Shown piece by piece: positions 16,837-25,313 of a stretch of DNA of 35,783 nucleotides. Below the pieces are notes generated by a model. It searched no databases. It saw only the letters and a program-made list of their open reading frames with translations, and was not told where the DNA came from. A program made the position numbers and the translations under genes. The DNA comes from Flavobacteriales bacterium (GTDB taxonomy: Bacteria; Bacteroidota; Bacteroidia; Flavobacteriales_F; PHOS-HE28). Numbering within the stretch: position 1 is the first letter of the stretch; every line of letters starts with the position of its first letter. Location: positions 1 through 35,783 of the forward strand of contig JAIOIH010000020.1 in assembly GCA_019912395.1 (NCBI GenBank), written 5' to 3'.

Positions 16837-17589
16837 ATGGACCCATTGGCCCCCATCATCGCCCGATTCGACCCCATCGCCCTCAACGAGATGGATGGTG
16901 TGGCCTTGCAGGCGCGCATGGACACCAAATTTGTTTTCGCGGCGTCGGAGCTGCCCGCGCTGCTGGAAGTGCTCGGCACGGAATACCGGATGCTGGAAGT
17001 AACCGGTGAACGCGGCACCGGCTACCGGACCCTCTATTTCGATACGCCTGATCGCCGGTTCTACTTCGAGCACCACAACGGCTACACCTACCGGAGCAAG
17101 GTGCGCATGCGCGAATACATGAACTCGGGTCTCTGCTTTCTGGAGGTGAAGCGCAGGACGGGCCGGGGCGGAACCGAGAAGAGGCGGATCCCGATCCCCG
17201 CCATCGTGGAGCAGCTCACCCCAGGGCAGGCAGCGTTCGCCGCAAACGTGAGCCAATGCGACACGCCGCTTCAGCCGACGCTTTGGAACGAATTCTTCCG
17301 CTTCACCCTGGTACACCACGAACGTGCGGAACGGCTCACGCTGGATACCCGGCTCAGCTTCCGCGATGCCAATGGTGAAGCCGGACTACCGCATATCTGC
17401 GTGGCCGAGCTCAAGGAGGGGCGCACGGGCCATGGATCCCCGTTCCTGGAGCTGATGCGAAAGCTTCCGGTGCCTCCCACCAGCTTCAGCAAATACTGCG
17501 TAGGCACCGTTCTCCTGAGGCCCGGCATCAAGTACAACCAGTTCAAACCGATCCTGCTGCGCGCTGAACGAGCGTCCACTGCAGTCTGA
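16837..17589 (+). CDS. VTC-domain polyphosphate polymerase-like protein
   Basis: The protein has 250 residues. It shows the tunnel-domain pattern of the VTC/CYTH superfamily: MDTKFVFAASELPALL at the start, then YRTLYFDTPDRRFYFEHHNGYTYRSKVRMREY with the conserved basic residues that bind phosphate, FLEVKRRTGRGGTEKRR, and the final AELKEGR strand with SKYCVG. In yeast Vtc4 this fold makes polyphosphate from ATP. Bacterial homologues paired with DUF4956 membrane proteins are widespread. The next gene, 16 bases downstream, is such a partner. Activity is inferred. Confidence 0.9.
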   Translation: MDPLAPIIARFDPIALNEMDGVALQARMDTKFVFAASELPALLEVLGTEYRMLEVTGERGTGYRTLYFDTPDRRFYFEHHNGYTYRSKVRMREYMNSGLCFLEVKRRTGRGGTEKRRIPIPAIVEQLTPGQAAFAANVSQCDTPLQPTLWNEFFRFTLVHHERAERLTLDTRLSFRDANGEAGLPHICVAELKEGRTGHGSPFLELMRKLPVPPTSFSKYCVGTVLLRPGIKYNQFKPILLRAERASTAV

Positions 17590-17605
17590 AAAAACCAATG
17601 AGGCA

Positions 17606-18253
17606 ATGAAGCTTTTCGGTATGCACCTGTTCAACGATGACCTCTGGGAGCTGATCTTCAAGTTCGGCCTGGATGCCATCGTGGTCTTCATTCTCATCCG
17701 GTTGATCTACTACCCGATCCATCGCAAGAAGGAGAACCTCTTCACCTACTTCGTCTTCAATTTCCTCATTTTCTTCCTGTGCATCCTGATGAACAACGTG
17801 AAGCTGAGCATGGGCTTCGGCTTCGGGTTGTTCGCCATCTTCAGCATCATCCGCTACCGCACCGAGCAGTTGGAGATCAAGGACATGACCTACCTCTTTG
17901 CCGTGATCACCCTGGCGGTGATCAATTCACTTGCAGGCAAGAAGATCAGCTTGGCGGAACTGGTCTTCACCAATGTGATGATCCTGGTGCTGGTGTATCT
18001 CCTGGAGCAGGTGTGGCTTACCCGCCACGAGGCCATGCGCCAATTGATCTACGAGAAGATCGACCTGATCAAGCCGGAGAACAAGCAACAGCTGTATGCG
18101 GACCTGCAGGAGCGCTTGGGCATCCGTGTGAGCCGCGTGGAAGTGGGCCGCATCGACCTGCTACGGGATACGGCACAACTGCGCGTGTTCTATTTCGAGG
18201 ACGAACAGGGGCACCTGGGATTCCGCGAGAGCGTACCGGACGATAACGATTGA
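17606..18253 (+). CDS. DUF4956 membrane protein, partner of the VTC-domain protein
   Basis: The 215 residues begin with a membrane part of four helices (LDAIVVFILIRLIYYPI, FVFNFLIFFLCILMNNV, FGFGLFAIFSIIRYRTEQL, ELVFTNVMILVLVYLLEQVW), followed by a soluble C-terminal domain of about 75 residues (LIYEKIDLIKPENKQQLYADLQERLG). IRYRTEQLEIKDMTYLF is the most conserved motif of DUF4956. The family co-occurs with VTC-domain proteins; a role in moving or anchoring polyphosphate is plausible but unproven. The stop codon directly abuts the ispF stop codon on the other strand, with no bases between. Confidence 0.9.
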   Translation: MKLFGMHLFNDDLWELIFKFGLDAIVVFILIRLIYYPIHRKKENLFTYFVFNFLIFFLCILMNNVKLSMGFGFGLFAIFSIIRYRTEQLEIKDMTYLFAVITLAVINSLAGKKISLAELVFTNVMILVLVYLLEQVWLTRHEAMRQLIYEKIDLIKPENKQQLYADLQERLGIRVSRVEVGRIDLLRDTAQLRVFYFEDEQGHLGFRESVPDDND

Positions 18254-18745
18254 TCAGGGGCCTGCGCTTTCCTCTTTCACGAGCACTACGGCATAGGCCA
18301 CCACGCCTTCTTCGCGGCCAACGAAACCCATCTTCTCGTTGGTGCTGGCCTTCACTGAAACAGCGTCGACCTCCACATCGAGCAATGCAGCGATGGAACT
18401 GCGCATGGCATCCACATGGGGGCGCAGCTTGGGCTGTTCCAGCACCACCGTGCAATCCATGTTGCCCACGGTCCAGCCCTTTTCACGGAGCAGTTCCACC
18501 ACATGGCGCAGGAGCTTCCGGCTATCGGCATCCTTCCACGCGGGGTCGGTATCGGGAAAGTGGAGGCCGATGTCACCCAAGGCAACGGCGCCCAGGAGCG
18601 CGTCGGTGATGGCATGGAGCAGCACATCGGCATCGCTGTGGCCCATGCCGCCCTTATCGTGCGGTACCTCAATACCTCCAAGCAGGAACGGACGGCCCGT
18701 CACCAAGCGATGTGAGTCATAGCCGAAGCCGGTGCGGATCCTCAT
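18254..18745 (-). CDS. ispF: 2-C-methyl-D-erythritol 2,4-cyclodiphosphate synthase
   Basis: The protein has 163 residues, full length for IspF. The metal-binding residues are visible in GFGYDSHRL (Asp10, His12) and SDADVLLHAITDALLGA (His44). The substrate-binding region includes DIGLHFPDTDPAWKDADS and VSVKASTNEKMGFVGREEG. It forms the cyclic diphosphate intermediate of the methylerythritol pathway to isoprenoids. Its start overlaps the porV stop by four bases (ATGA), so it is translationally coupled to a type IX secretion gene, with which it shares no known function. Confidence 0.97.
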   Translation of the reverse strand: MRIRTGFGYDSHRLVTGRPFLLGGIEVPHDKGGMGHSDADVLLHAITDALLGAVALGDIGLHFPDTDPAWKDADSRKLLRHVVELLREKGWTVGNMDCTVVLEQPKLRPHVDAMRSSIAALLDVEVDAVSVKASTNEKMGFVGREEGVVAYAVVLVKEESAGP

Positions 18746-20049
18746 TCGGCCGCGTCCGCCTTCTTCTTGCCCTTGCCGTCGAAATTGAAGCCGAGCGTAA
18801 AGCGCAGTGTATTGGCCAAGGGGCTGCGCGTGGTATTGGCGATCAGGTAGCTGAAGTCCAGGGAGAAGATGCTGTACTTCACGCCGAGGCCCATGGTGAA
18901 GTACTTGCGATCGCCCTTGGTGGCGGCCTCCCAGAAATAACCCGTACGGAAGGCGAACTGCTTGGCATACCAGTATTCCAGGCCACCGCCGTAGTAGAAC
19001 TCGCGGAGTTCCTCCTTCAGCTGGCTGCCGGACTCCACATGCTGCACGCCATCGCCGTCCACGTACACGTTGCCCGGTGCGTCGCTGAAGGAGCCGAAGA
19101 TGCCCGCCGCAACACCCCTGTTGGGGTCCTCACCGCTGAAGATCACATAGTTCCCGTCATCGTCCACCACGTTCACCGGGGCGCCGTTGGCATCCGGTTC
19201 GGTCTTGTACACCGGGGGCGTGGGCACCAGGAGCTTGTTGATGTCGGCGTTGAAGGTGAGTGAGTTGTACTCGTCGATGTCCAGCGTGAGTGCCGGACCG
19301 AAGCGGAGGTTGATCGGCAGGAAGTCCGTGCGCGAGGTCTCGCTGTAGGACATCTTGTTGCCGATGTTGGAAATGTCCAGGCCGAAGGCGAAGGTGGCAT
19401 CGCGGTCGGCGATCCTCATCTCATTGTTCTGGAAGAAGAAGGAAATGTCCGCCGCAACGGCTTGGCCCGCCTTGGTGTTGGCCCCGCTCACATTGAGTCC
19501 GCCCGTAAGGTTGCTGTTGATGTAGCGCAGGGAGATCCCGCCGGCAAAGCGATCGCTGAACTGCTGCGCAAAGGAGACGTCCACCGCGAACTCCGCCGGC
19601 TTGAAATCACGGATGATCCCGCCGTTGATGTCCGTGAAGGTGATGCTGCCGAGGTTGAAATAGCGCAGGGAGCCGCCCAAGGCACTGCGCTTGTTCAACT
19701 TCTTGTAGCCGGCCAGGTAGGCCAAGCTCATGTCCGGCACCAGGTTCCTCAGCCAAGGGGAGACCGATACGCGGAATTCGCCCTCATTCTCGGCGAAGGC
19801 CAGCTTGCTGGGGTTCCAGTGCAACGCATTGGCATCGGGGGGAAGCGCAACGCCGCCATCGCCCATACCACCGGAACGGGAGTCGGGGCCGATCATCAGG
19901 AAGGGCACGGCCGTGGTAATGGTATTGAGGCGCGGACCACACTCCTGCCCACTGATCTCGCTGATGCAGCCCGTGTTCACTTGGGCACTGAGAACGGTGG
20001 CTGCCGCGATGGCGAACAAGGATGCAGCGTGACGGGAGGATGGACTCAT
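18742..20049 (-). CDS. porV: Type IX secretion outer-membrane protein PorV
   Basis: The ATG at 20049 gives 435 residues with a signal peptide (RHAASLFAIAAATVLSAQ). An upstream TTG at 20079 lies within the promoter element and is rejected. NTITTAVPFLMIGPDSRSGGMGDGGVALPPDANALHWNPSKLAF is the PorV/LptO N-terminal region, split here by no gap; the rest is a 14-strand FadL-like barrel ending LRFTLGFNFDGK. PorV shuttles cargo from the translocon to the sortase PorU and holds the type IX sorting domains. It is encoded downstream of porU on the same strand with a 177-base gap and its own -7 element. Confidence 0.95.
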   Translation of the reverse strand: MSPSSRHAASLFAIAAATVLSAQVNTGCISEISGQECGPRLNTITTAVPFLMIGPDSRSGGMGDGGVALPPDANALHWNPSKLAFAENEGEFRVSVSPWLRNLVPDMSLAYLAGYKKLNKRSALGGSLRYFNLGSITFTDINGGIIRDFKPAEFAVDVSFAQQFSDRFAGGISLRYINSNLTGGLNVSGANTKAGQAVAADISFFFQNNEMRIADRDATFAFGLDISNIGNKMSYSETSRTDFLPINLRFGPALTLDIDEYNSLTFNADINKLLVPTPPVYKTEPDANGAPVNVVDDDGNYVIFSGEDPNRGVAAGIFGSFSDAPGNVYVDGDGVQHVESGSQLKEELREFYYGGGLEYWYAKQFAFRTGYFWEAATKGDRKYFTMGLGVKYSIFSLDFSYLIANTTRSPLANTLRFTLGFNFDGKGKKKADAAE

Positions 20050-20076
20050 AGGGAGGGGCGTTCGGCTGAGGGGCGG

Positions 20077-20084
20077 CAAATATA
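20077..20084 (-). promoter_or_regulatory. -7 element upstream of porV
   Basis: The minus strand reads TATATTTG, a perfect TAnnTTTG, 27 bases before the ATG at 20049. It indicates that porV-ispF can be transcribed apart from porU. Confidence 0.55.
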
Positions 20085-20226
20085 CGTGGCTTGAGGGGGG
20101 CTTATTGTCCGGAATGCACCACCGGACCGTCCCCTGCTCATTCCCATTTGGCTCCGCTGGTCGGGTTCGTTCGGGTGCATGATGCGTTCTCCGTGCTGTA
20201 GGGATCTCTCCGCTTCCATCCGGTGG

Positions 20227-23200
20227 CTACCGCAGGATCACGAGCTTCTCGATCTTATCGGCCTTTTCGCCGGTTGGCGTGGTGATGCTGAGGCGGTAGA
20301 CATATACGCCCCGACCGATCTTGTCGCCGTGATCATCCAAACCGTTCCACGGCAAGGGCTCACTGCGGAACCCATTGCAGTCCAGGCTCCGGTTCAGGGT
20401 CTTCACCAAGCGACCGGAGATGGTGAACACCTGCACTTGGCAATCCAGGACGGTACACGGACGATTGTGCTCGAAATAGAATTCCGTGTGCGTGGTGAAG
20501 GGATTGGGATAATTGAGCACGTGCGCCAGAGCGAGCTCCGCCGATGGTGCCACCACGAATTCCGTGCTCTTCAGGCTGCTGTTGTTGTACACGTCCCACG
20601 CCTTGAGGTCCAAGGTGTGGCGCCCCTCCGGCAGGTCGGTGAACCGGTAGCGCACCTCGCCGCTCTTATAGGTGTCCTTGTCCGCCTCGTACCAGTCGTT
20701 CAGCACGATGGCGTTCTGCGTGTTGGCGTCCACCACCGCGCTCAGGTCGTGGCCGATGCTGCTGCCCAGCGTATTGATCCCGCTCTGATCGTACAATTTG
20801 GCATAGAGCAAGGGGGTCTCATTGGTGGTGCCCCCGTTCACGAAGCTCTCGTCGTTCATGTACAGTTCGATGAGCGGGCCCTCGTTGTCCGCCAACGCCG
20901 TGTTGTCCGTACCGCCCACCAAGGGGTCGTTGGTATAGCCGCAGGCGTTCACGGTCAAGCTCTCCGCATAGATGGACACCCGGCCCGAATCCACCCGGTA
21001 GTCGATGTCCTTGGGCACCACGAAGGAGAACTGGAACTGGCCGTTGGTCACCGTGGCCCTGCCGCGGTAGATCACGTTCTTGCGCACCTTGAAGTTGAAG
21101 GGTGTGGCCGAGGACGAGGGATCGTTCACCAAGGTGGCCACGGAGGTCTGCTTGTCATAGACCGTGGGCACCACCGTTCCGTTGAAGTCCGTGAGCACTT
21201 GGCCCGAGGGGCTGTTCACCGTGCCGGAGATCCGCACGGTGGAAAGGGCCTTGATCGTGTCCATCGGATTGCCCAACGTGTCGGTTATGGCCGTGATGAC
21301 CGCCTCGTTGCGCGCCATGGCCAACCGGACGGAGGGATCCCCCAGCAACGAGAAGTTCCGGTGGTTGGGCGTTCCGGAATTGCCTGCGGGGGTGGCGGCC
21401 ACCTTGGCCCGCCGGTAGATATCGCCCAATCGCTGGTCCCGTCCCTCCTCGTCCGTGGGCTTGAACACCACGTCATAGAAGTCGTTCGAGATCATCTGGT
21501 TCTGGCTGCTGTACGCCAGGCGCGTGGTGGTCATCAGGCCCATGCCCCCACCATTGGGGTTCAACAGGACGTTCTCTCCCGCAGAGGTGCGAATGGGGTC
21601 GTCCCATCGACTGAACTCGCAGGTGGCCGTCATGAAGAGGGGAAGGCGGTCCAAATTGGTCCAGCCCAGGATGGTGGCGTTGTCCAGGAAGCGCTCATGG
21701 GCCCAACCCACCTCTCCACCGTGGCCCACATAGTTCACGAGCAAGGTTCCTTTCTGCACCCGGTCCCGCAACTCCTTCTCGGCATCGGGATAGCGCTGAC
21801 CTCCGGGGGTGCTGAACTGCACATAGGCGTCCAAATAGATCTTGTTCACGTTCAGGCAAGGCGATTCCGCCTCCACACGCCTGGCCAATTGGTCGCTGTT
21901 GGACATGTGTACATGGCCCTCGAAGCCGGATCCGCTCTGGTCGTCGGAACAGAAGAGCACCGAGTTGCGCCAATCCGTGGCCCCGCCGTCACCGCCTGCC
22001 TCGCACGAGTTTCCACCAGCGGCCGAGAGCGTCAGCTTGTCATAGTTCAGCAATTTGTTCACCACGCCTTGTGCTTGCGGAAGGCTGCTCACGGGCAAGC
22101 GGCCCACACCCATGTCGATCAGGTCATTCTGTTCATCCCCCTCATCGTCGTCCAGGATCACGAAGTAGTCGTCCGAGGTGTAGGATTTGTTCAACGACCA
22201 CGAATCGTAGCTCTGATAGGTGGGAACCAGGTTCTGGTTACTGGCGCTCAGGGAGAGGTTGTTGAAGGAACCATCACCGAACAACAACAGATAGCGCGGA
22301 AGCAGCATCGGGTCGGTACCTGCCCTGTCATACAACATCTTCATGTACCGCTTGATGGCCGTGCCATCGCGCTGGCCCGAGGAGAACTCGTTGAACACCT
22401 GCTGCGTGGTGACCACCACCACGGACAGGCCTTCCTCCGTGCGCCGCTGGGCCAAGCGCCCCGCCTCGCCAAGAAATTGCGCCGGACATACGATCACCAG
22501 GTCGGTCGGCATGGGGGTGGCATGCAGGTCCTGCGCGGGCACGGGACCGATGGCAACCGGCTGCAACAGTCCGCTGCCCTTGAACGCAACGAACGTGCGC
22601 AGGCTGTCCGTTGCCGCCATGAAGCTCATCTGGCCGCCGTTCAGCGTGGCCTGCACCTCGCGGACGTCCGTGGGGGACGTGACCTCCCAGATGTGCTGCA
22701 CGGCACCGGCCTGGTCCACGATGAAGTTGCCCACGCGGCCCGGGCCCACGGTCCTCAGGTCCCGGAAGACCAATTGGTCGCCCGCCATCCGCAGCTCACG
22801 CCGGGCATTCACCTCCAGGTAGTCCATGTAGCCCAAGGAGGTGACGGGGTCATACTTGTTGTAGGTCACCGATATGGGGAGGCTGGACCCCGAGGAAGGG
22901 ATCCCGATCAAGCTGCTCACATAGGTTCCGTAGGGAGAGGTCTCGCTGGTGCTTACCGAGATCACCGGCATGGTGGTGGTGGTACCGCCTGCCTGGACGG
23001 TGAAGGAACTGGCTCCTCCGATCGACCGGCCCAGTGCGTTCACCTGCAACCATGTGGTATCACCCGCATGCAGGTTGGGCAAGCTGAAATTATAGTTGTA
23101 GCTGGTCACTTGGTCGAAGATCTCACTGAACATGACCCGGCCCGATTTGATGAGGTTCACGCCATCGTTGTCGATCACTTGGCGGTCGTTGAACACCGTG

Positions 23201-24159
23201 ACCTGGTCCGTGGCAGGGCCATTGCTCAACTGCGCGGCTGCGATGCGCTTGGGCGAGTCCGTGCCGATGCCGACGAAATAACTTGCCGAATCGGAATAGA
23301 CGTTCTTTACATGGGTGAAGCGGTTGCCGTCACTGCTCGGTTGCCAGCGCATGGCACCGCTGGCATAAAACAGGATGCGATCGCCGGGGCCGAGGATGCC
23401 ATCGCCACCATCTTCCACCAGAATCGCGTTCTGGAGCAGGTCCGTGGGAAGGTGAGGACTGTTGGTGAAGGGCAGCATGCCCGCATGGTTGCCATAGATG
23501 TTGATGGCGTCCGAACCCAGATTGTCCATGTCCACGCCCAACTGCTGCAGGAATTGATAGCTCAGTTCGTACACCCCGTCCTTCGGCACGGTAAAGCGGT
23601 ACCATTCGCCCTGGGCCAGTTTGGAATGGTCCGGATAGGTCGCTGACCGCCGTGCCCCGCGCGGCGCATGGTCCTCCACGATGCCGAGGCGGTAGCTCAC
23701 CAGCCTCTCCACTTGCCCGGTGGCGGGATCCCGACGATAGGGTTCAATGTCCACCAGCGCGTTGGGCCGTTTGCGGGCGGTGCCGAGCGCGGTGTGGATC
23801 ACCGGCGCAGCGGCGGGCTGCCCCAGTCCGGGCAGCTTGGCCAGCTCATCCGCGCTCAGCACCTCCCACAGCTCATCGCTCAGATGAGCGGTGAACCCGG
23901 TAGTCCCCATGGAAAGTTCCCGTCGCTCGTGGATCAGGGGCAAATTCTGGCGATCCCGGTCATAGATCACCTTATTCCACCAGCCGGGAAGCGTGCTCTC
24001 CGGAGCTTCCACGGCCATCGGAGGGCGGGACAGGACCGATGTGGACGTGGCTGCCGGGGCCTTGAGGGGCGTATTGGGGCGCTGTGCCACCACGGGAAGG
24101 GAACAAAGGAGGAGAAGGCCAAGGCAGGCTCGCATGGGGGGGCTGATGACTGTTTTCAC
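20227..24159 (-). CDS. porU: Type IX secretion sortase PorU (C25 peptidase family)
   Basis: The protein has 1310 residues, within the usual PorU range. A signal peptide (MRACLGLLLLCSLPVVAQ) follows a short basic start; a second ATG lies at 24135. The central gingipain-like domain keeps the catalytic pair: His813 in VNYVGHGGEVGW and Cys847 in MTATCEFSRWDDP. The C-terminus has ALAHVLNYPNPFTTHTEFYF and ends EKADKIEKLVILR, a sorting-domain-like fold retained in PorU. The enzyme sits on the cell surface, removes the C-terminal signal of cargo and attaches cargo to lipopolysaccharide. It likely acts with PorV (next gene) on proteins such as those at 1-2057. Confidence 0.96.
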   Translation of the reverse strand: MKTVISPPMRACLGLLLLCSLPVVAQRPNTPLKAPAATSTSVLSRPPMAVEAPESTLPGWWNKVIYDRDRQNLPLIHERRELSMGTTGFTAHLSDELWEVLSADELAKLPGLGQPAAAPVIHTALGTARKRPNALVDIEPYRRDPATGQVERLVSYRLGIVEDHAPRGARRSATYPDHSKLAQGEWYRFTVPKDGVYELSYQFLQQLGVDMDNLGSDAINIYGNHAGMLPFTNSPHLPTDLLQNAILVEDGGDGILGPGDRILFYASGAMRWQPSSDGNRFTHVKNVYSDSASYFVGIGTDSPKRIAAAQLSNGPATDQVTVFNDRQVIDNDGVNLIKSGRVMFSEIFDQVTSYNYNFSLPNLHAGDTTWLQVNALGRSIGGASSFTVQAGGTTTTMPVISVSTSETSPYGTYVSSLIGIPSSGSSLPISVTYNKYDPVTSLGYMDYLEVNARRELRMAGDQLVFRDLRTVGPGRVGNFIVDQAGAVQHIWEVTSPTDVREVQATLNGGQMSFMAATDSLRTFVAFKGSGLLQPVAIGPVPAQDLHATPMPTDLVIVCPAQFLGEAGRLAQRRTEEGLSVVVVTTQQVFNEFSSGQRDGTAIKRYMKMLYDRAGTDPMLLPRYLLLFGDGSFNNLSLSASNQNLVPTYQSYDSWSLNKSYTSDDYFVILDDDEGDEQNDLIDMGVGRLPVSSLPQAQGVVNKLLNYDKLTLSAAGGNSCEAGGDGGATDWRNSVLFCSDDQSGSGFEGHVHMSNSDQLARRVEAESPCLNVNKIYLDAYVQFSTPGGQRYPDAEKELRDRVQKGTLLVNYVGHGGEVGWAHERFLDNATILGWTNLDRLPLFMTATCEFSRWDDPIRTSAGENVLLNPNGGGMGLMTTTRLAYSSQNQMISNDFYDVVFKPTDEEGRDQRLGDIYRRAKVAATPAGNSGTPNHRNFSLLGDPSVRLAMARNEAVITAITDTLGNPMDTIKALSTVRISGTVNSPSGQVLTDFNGTVVPTVYDKQTSVATLVNDPSSSATPFNFKVRKNVIYRGRATVTNGQFQFSFVVPKDIDYRVDSGRVSIYAESLTVNACGYTNDPLVGGTDNTALADNEGPLIELYMNDESFVNGGTTNETPLLYAKLYDQSGINTLGSSIGHDLSAVVDANTQNAIVLNDWYEADKDTYKSGEVRYRFTDLPEGRHTLDLKAWDVYNNSSLKSTEFVVAPSAELALAHVLNYPNPFTTHTEFYFEHNRPCTVLDCQVQVFTISGRLVKTLNRSLDCNGFRSEPLPWNGLDDHGDKIGRGVYVYRLSITTPTGEKADKIEKLVILR

Positions 24160-24170
24160 AATGATCGGAG

Positions 24171-24178
24171 CGAAAGTA
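24171..24178 (-). promoter_or_regulatory. -7 element upstream of porU
   Basis: The minus strand reads TACTTTCG, 11 bases before the ATG at 24159. It lies in the 152-base divergent region shared with the porP-like gene. Confidence 0.5.
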
Positions 24179-24270
24179 TACCTTCGGCCCGTTCAACTCA
24201 GGACAATCCGTCAACGACCTTCACGCCCCCTTATTGCGGAGACAATAACAACGAACTGCGTTACGCTACG

Positions 24271-24278
24271 TATACTTG
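24271..24278 (+). promoter_or_regulatory. Possible -7 element upstream of the porP-like gene
   Basis: TATACTTG differs from TAnnTTTG at one base and lies 33 bases before the start codon. No clear -33 element was found. Confidence 0.35.
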
Positions 24279-24311
24279 GCGGTCTGAAAAGGCAATGAAC
24301 GATCGTGTAGC

Positions 24312-25289
24312 ATGAGAATATGGACCGGCAGAAGTGTCGCCCTCGGGCTTGCACTGAGTCTTTTAGGGACTCTTTCCGCGCTTGCGCAGGACCCCCAGTT
24401 CACGCAGTTCTACGCGAACCCCCTGTACCTGAACCCCGCGTTCGCGGGGACGGCGCGCTGCCCGCGTGTATCCTTGAACTACCGCAACCAATGGCCCGCC
24501 CTCAGCGGTACCTTCGTTACCACCAGCGCCAGCTACGACCAGGACGTTCGCGGCATCATGGGCGGGCTCGGACTGTTGATCACCAGCGACCAAGCGGGTA
24601 AGGGTACCCTGAACACCACCACCGTCAGCGGCATTTATTCCTATACGCAGGCGGTCAGCCGGAAATTCTCCATCAAGGCCGGTTTCCAGGCCACCTATTT
24701 CCAGAAATCCCTGGATTGGAACAAGCTCACCTTCGGGGACCAGATCGATCCGCGTCGCGGCTTCATCTATGCCACCAACGACGTGCCCCGCGGAGGAAGC
24801 GTGGGCAATGCCGACTTCTCGGCCGGGTTCCTGGGCTACACCGATATCTTCTTCGTGGGGATCGCGGCCAATCACCTCACCGAACCCAACGAGTCCCTGA
24901 TCGTAGGAACGAGCAAGATGCCCATGAAGATCACCGCCCACGGAGGAGCGGCCATCCCCTTGGGCATGCGCGGCAAGTACGGCGAACCCAAGACCAAGCT
25001 CTCACCGAACATACTATACCAGCAGCAAGCAGCGTTCCGACAATTGAACCTCGGCCTGTACGTGGACCATGGCCCCATCATGGCCGGGGTCTGGTACCGG
25101 TCCAAGGATGCGTTCATCGCACTGATCGGCTTCCATACGGACCATCTCAAGTTCGGCTACAGCTACGACGTCACCACCAGCAAGCTCACCACCGCCACCG
25201 CAGGCTCGCACGAGATCAGTCTCACCCTGCAATTCGACTGCAAGAAGAAACGTCGCCGGGTACGCACCGTACCTTGCCCTACGTTCTAA
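24312..25289 (+). CDS. PorP/SprF family type IX secretion membrane protein
   Basis: The protein has 325 residues with a signal peptide (RSVALGLALSLLGTLSALAQ). The family motif follows at once: DPQFTQFYANPLYLNPAFAGTARCPR, with the RLNYRNQWP-like segment SLNYRNQWPALSGTFVT. The rest forms an outer-membrane barrel (GGLGLLITSDQAGKGTLNTTT...) ending LTLQFDCKKKRRR. PorP/SprF proteins are associated with the type IX translocon; members linked to PKD or SprB-like cargo assist its secretion. It heads a plus-strand run with gldJ, 24 bases downstream, so both probably share a transcript. Confidence 0.93.
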   Translation: MRIWTGRSVALGLALSLLGTLSALAQDPQFTQFYANPLYLNPAFAGTARCPRVSLNYRNQWPALSGTFVTTSASYDQDVRGIMGGLGLLITSDQAGKGTLNTTTVSGIYSYTQAVSRKFSIKAGFQATYFQKSLDWNKLTFGDQIDPRRGFIYATNDVPRGGSVGNADFSAGFLGYTDIFFVGIAANHLTEPNESLIVGTSKMPMKITAHGGAAIPLGMRGKYGEPKTKLSPNILYQQQAAFRQLNLGLYVDHGPIMAGVWYRSKDAFIALIGFHTDHLKFGYSYDVTTSKLTTATAGSHEISLTLQFDCKKKRRRVRTVPCPTF

Positions 25290-25313
25290 GAAAGAAGGAA
25301 TCCGCACGAACAC

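Noticed and set aside
20179-23646. Very long plus-strand open frame (1155 codons) opposite porU
   Set aside because: It is the antisense shadow of a clear porU with intact catalytic residues. GC-rich third positions keep the opposite frame open; the translation is rich in His, Val, Gly and Arg and has no domain.
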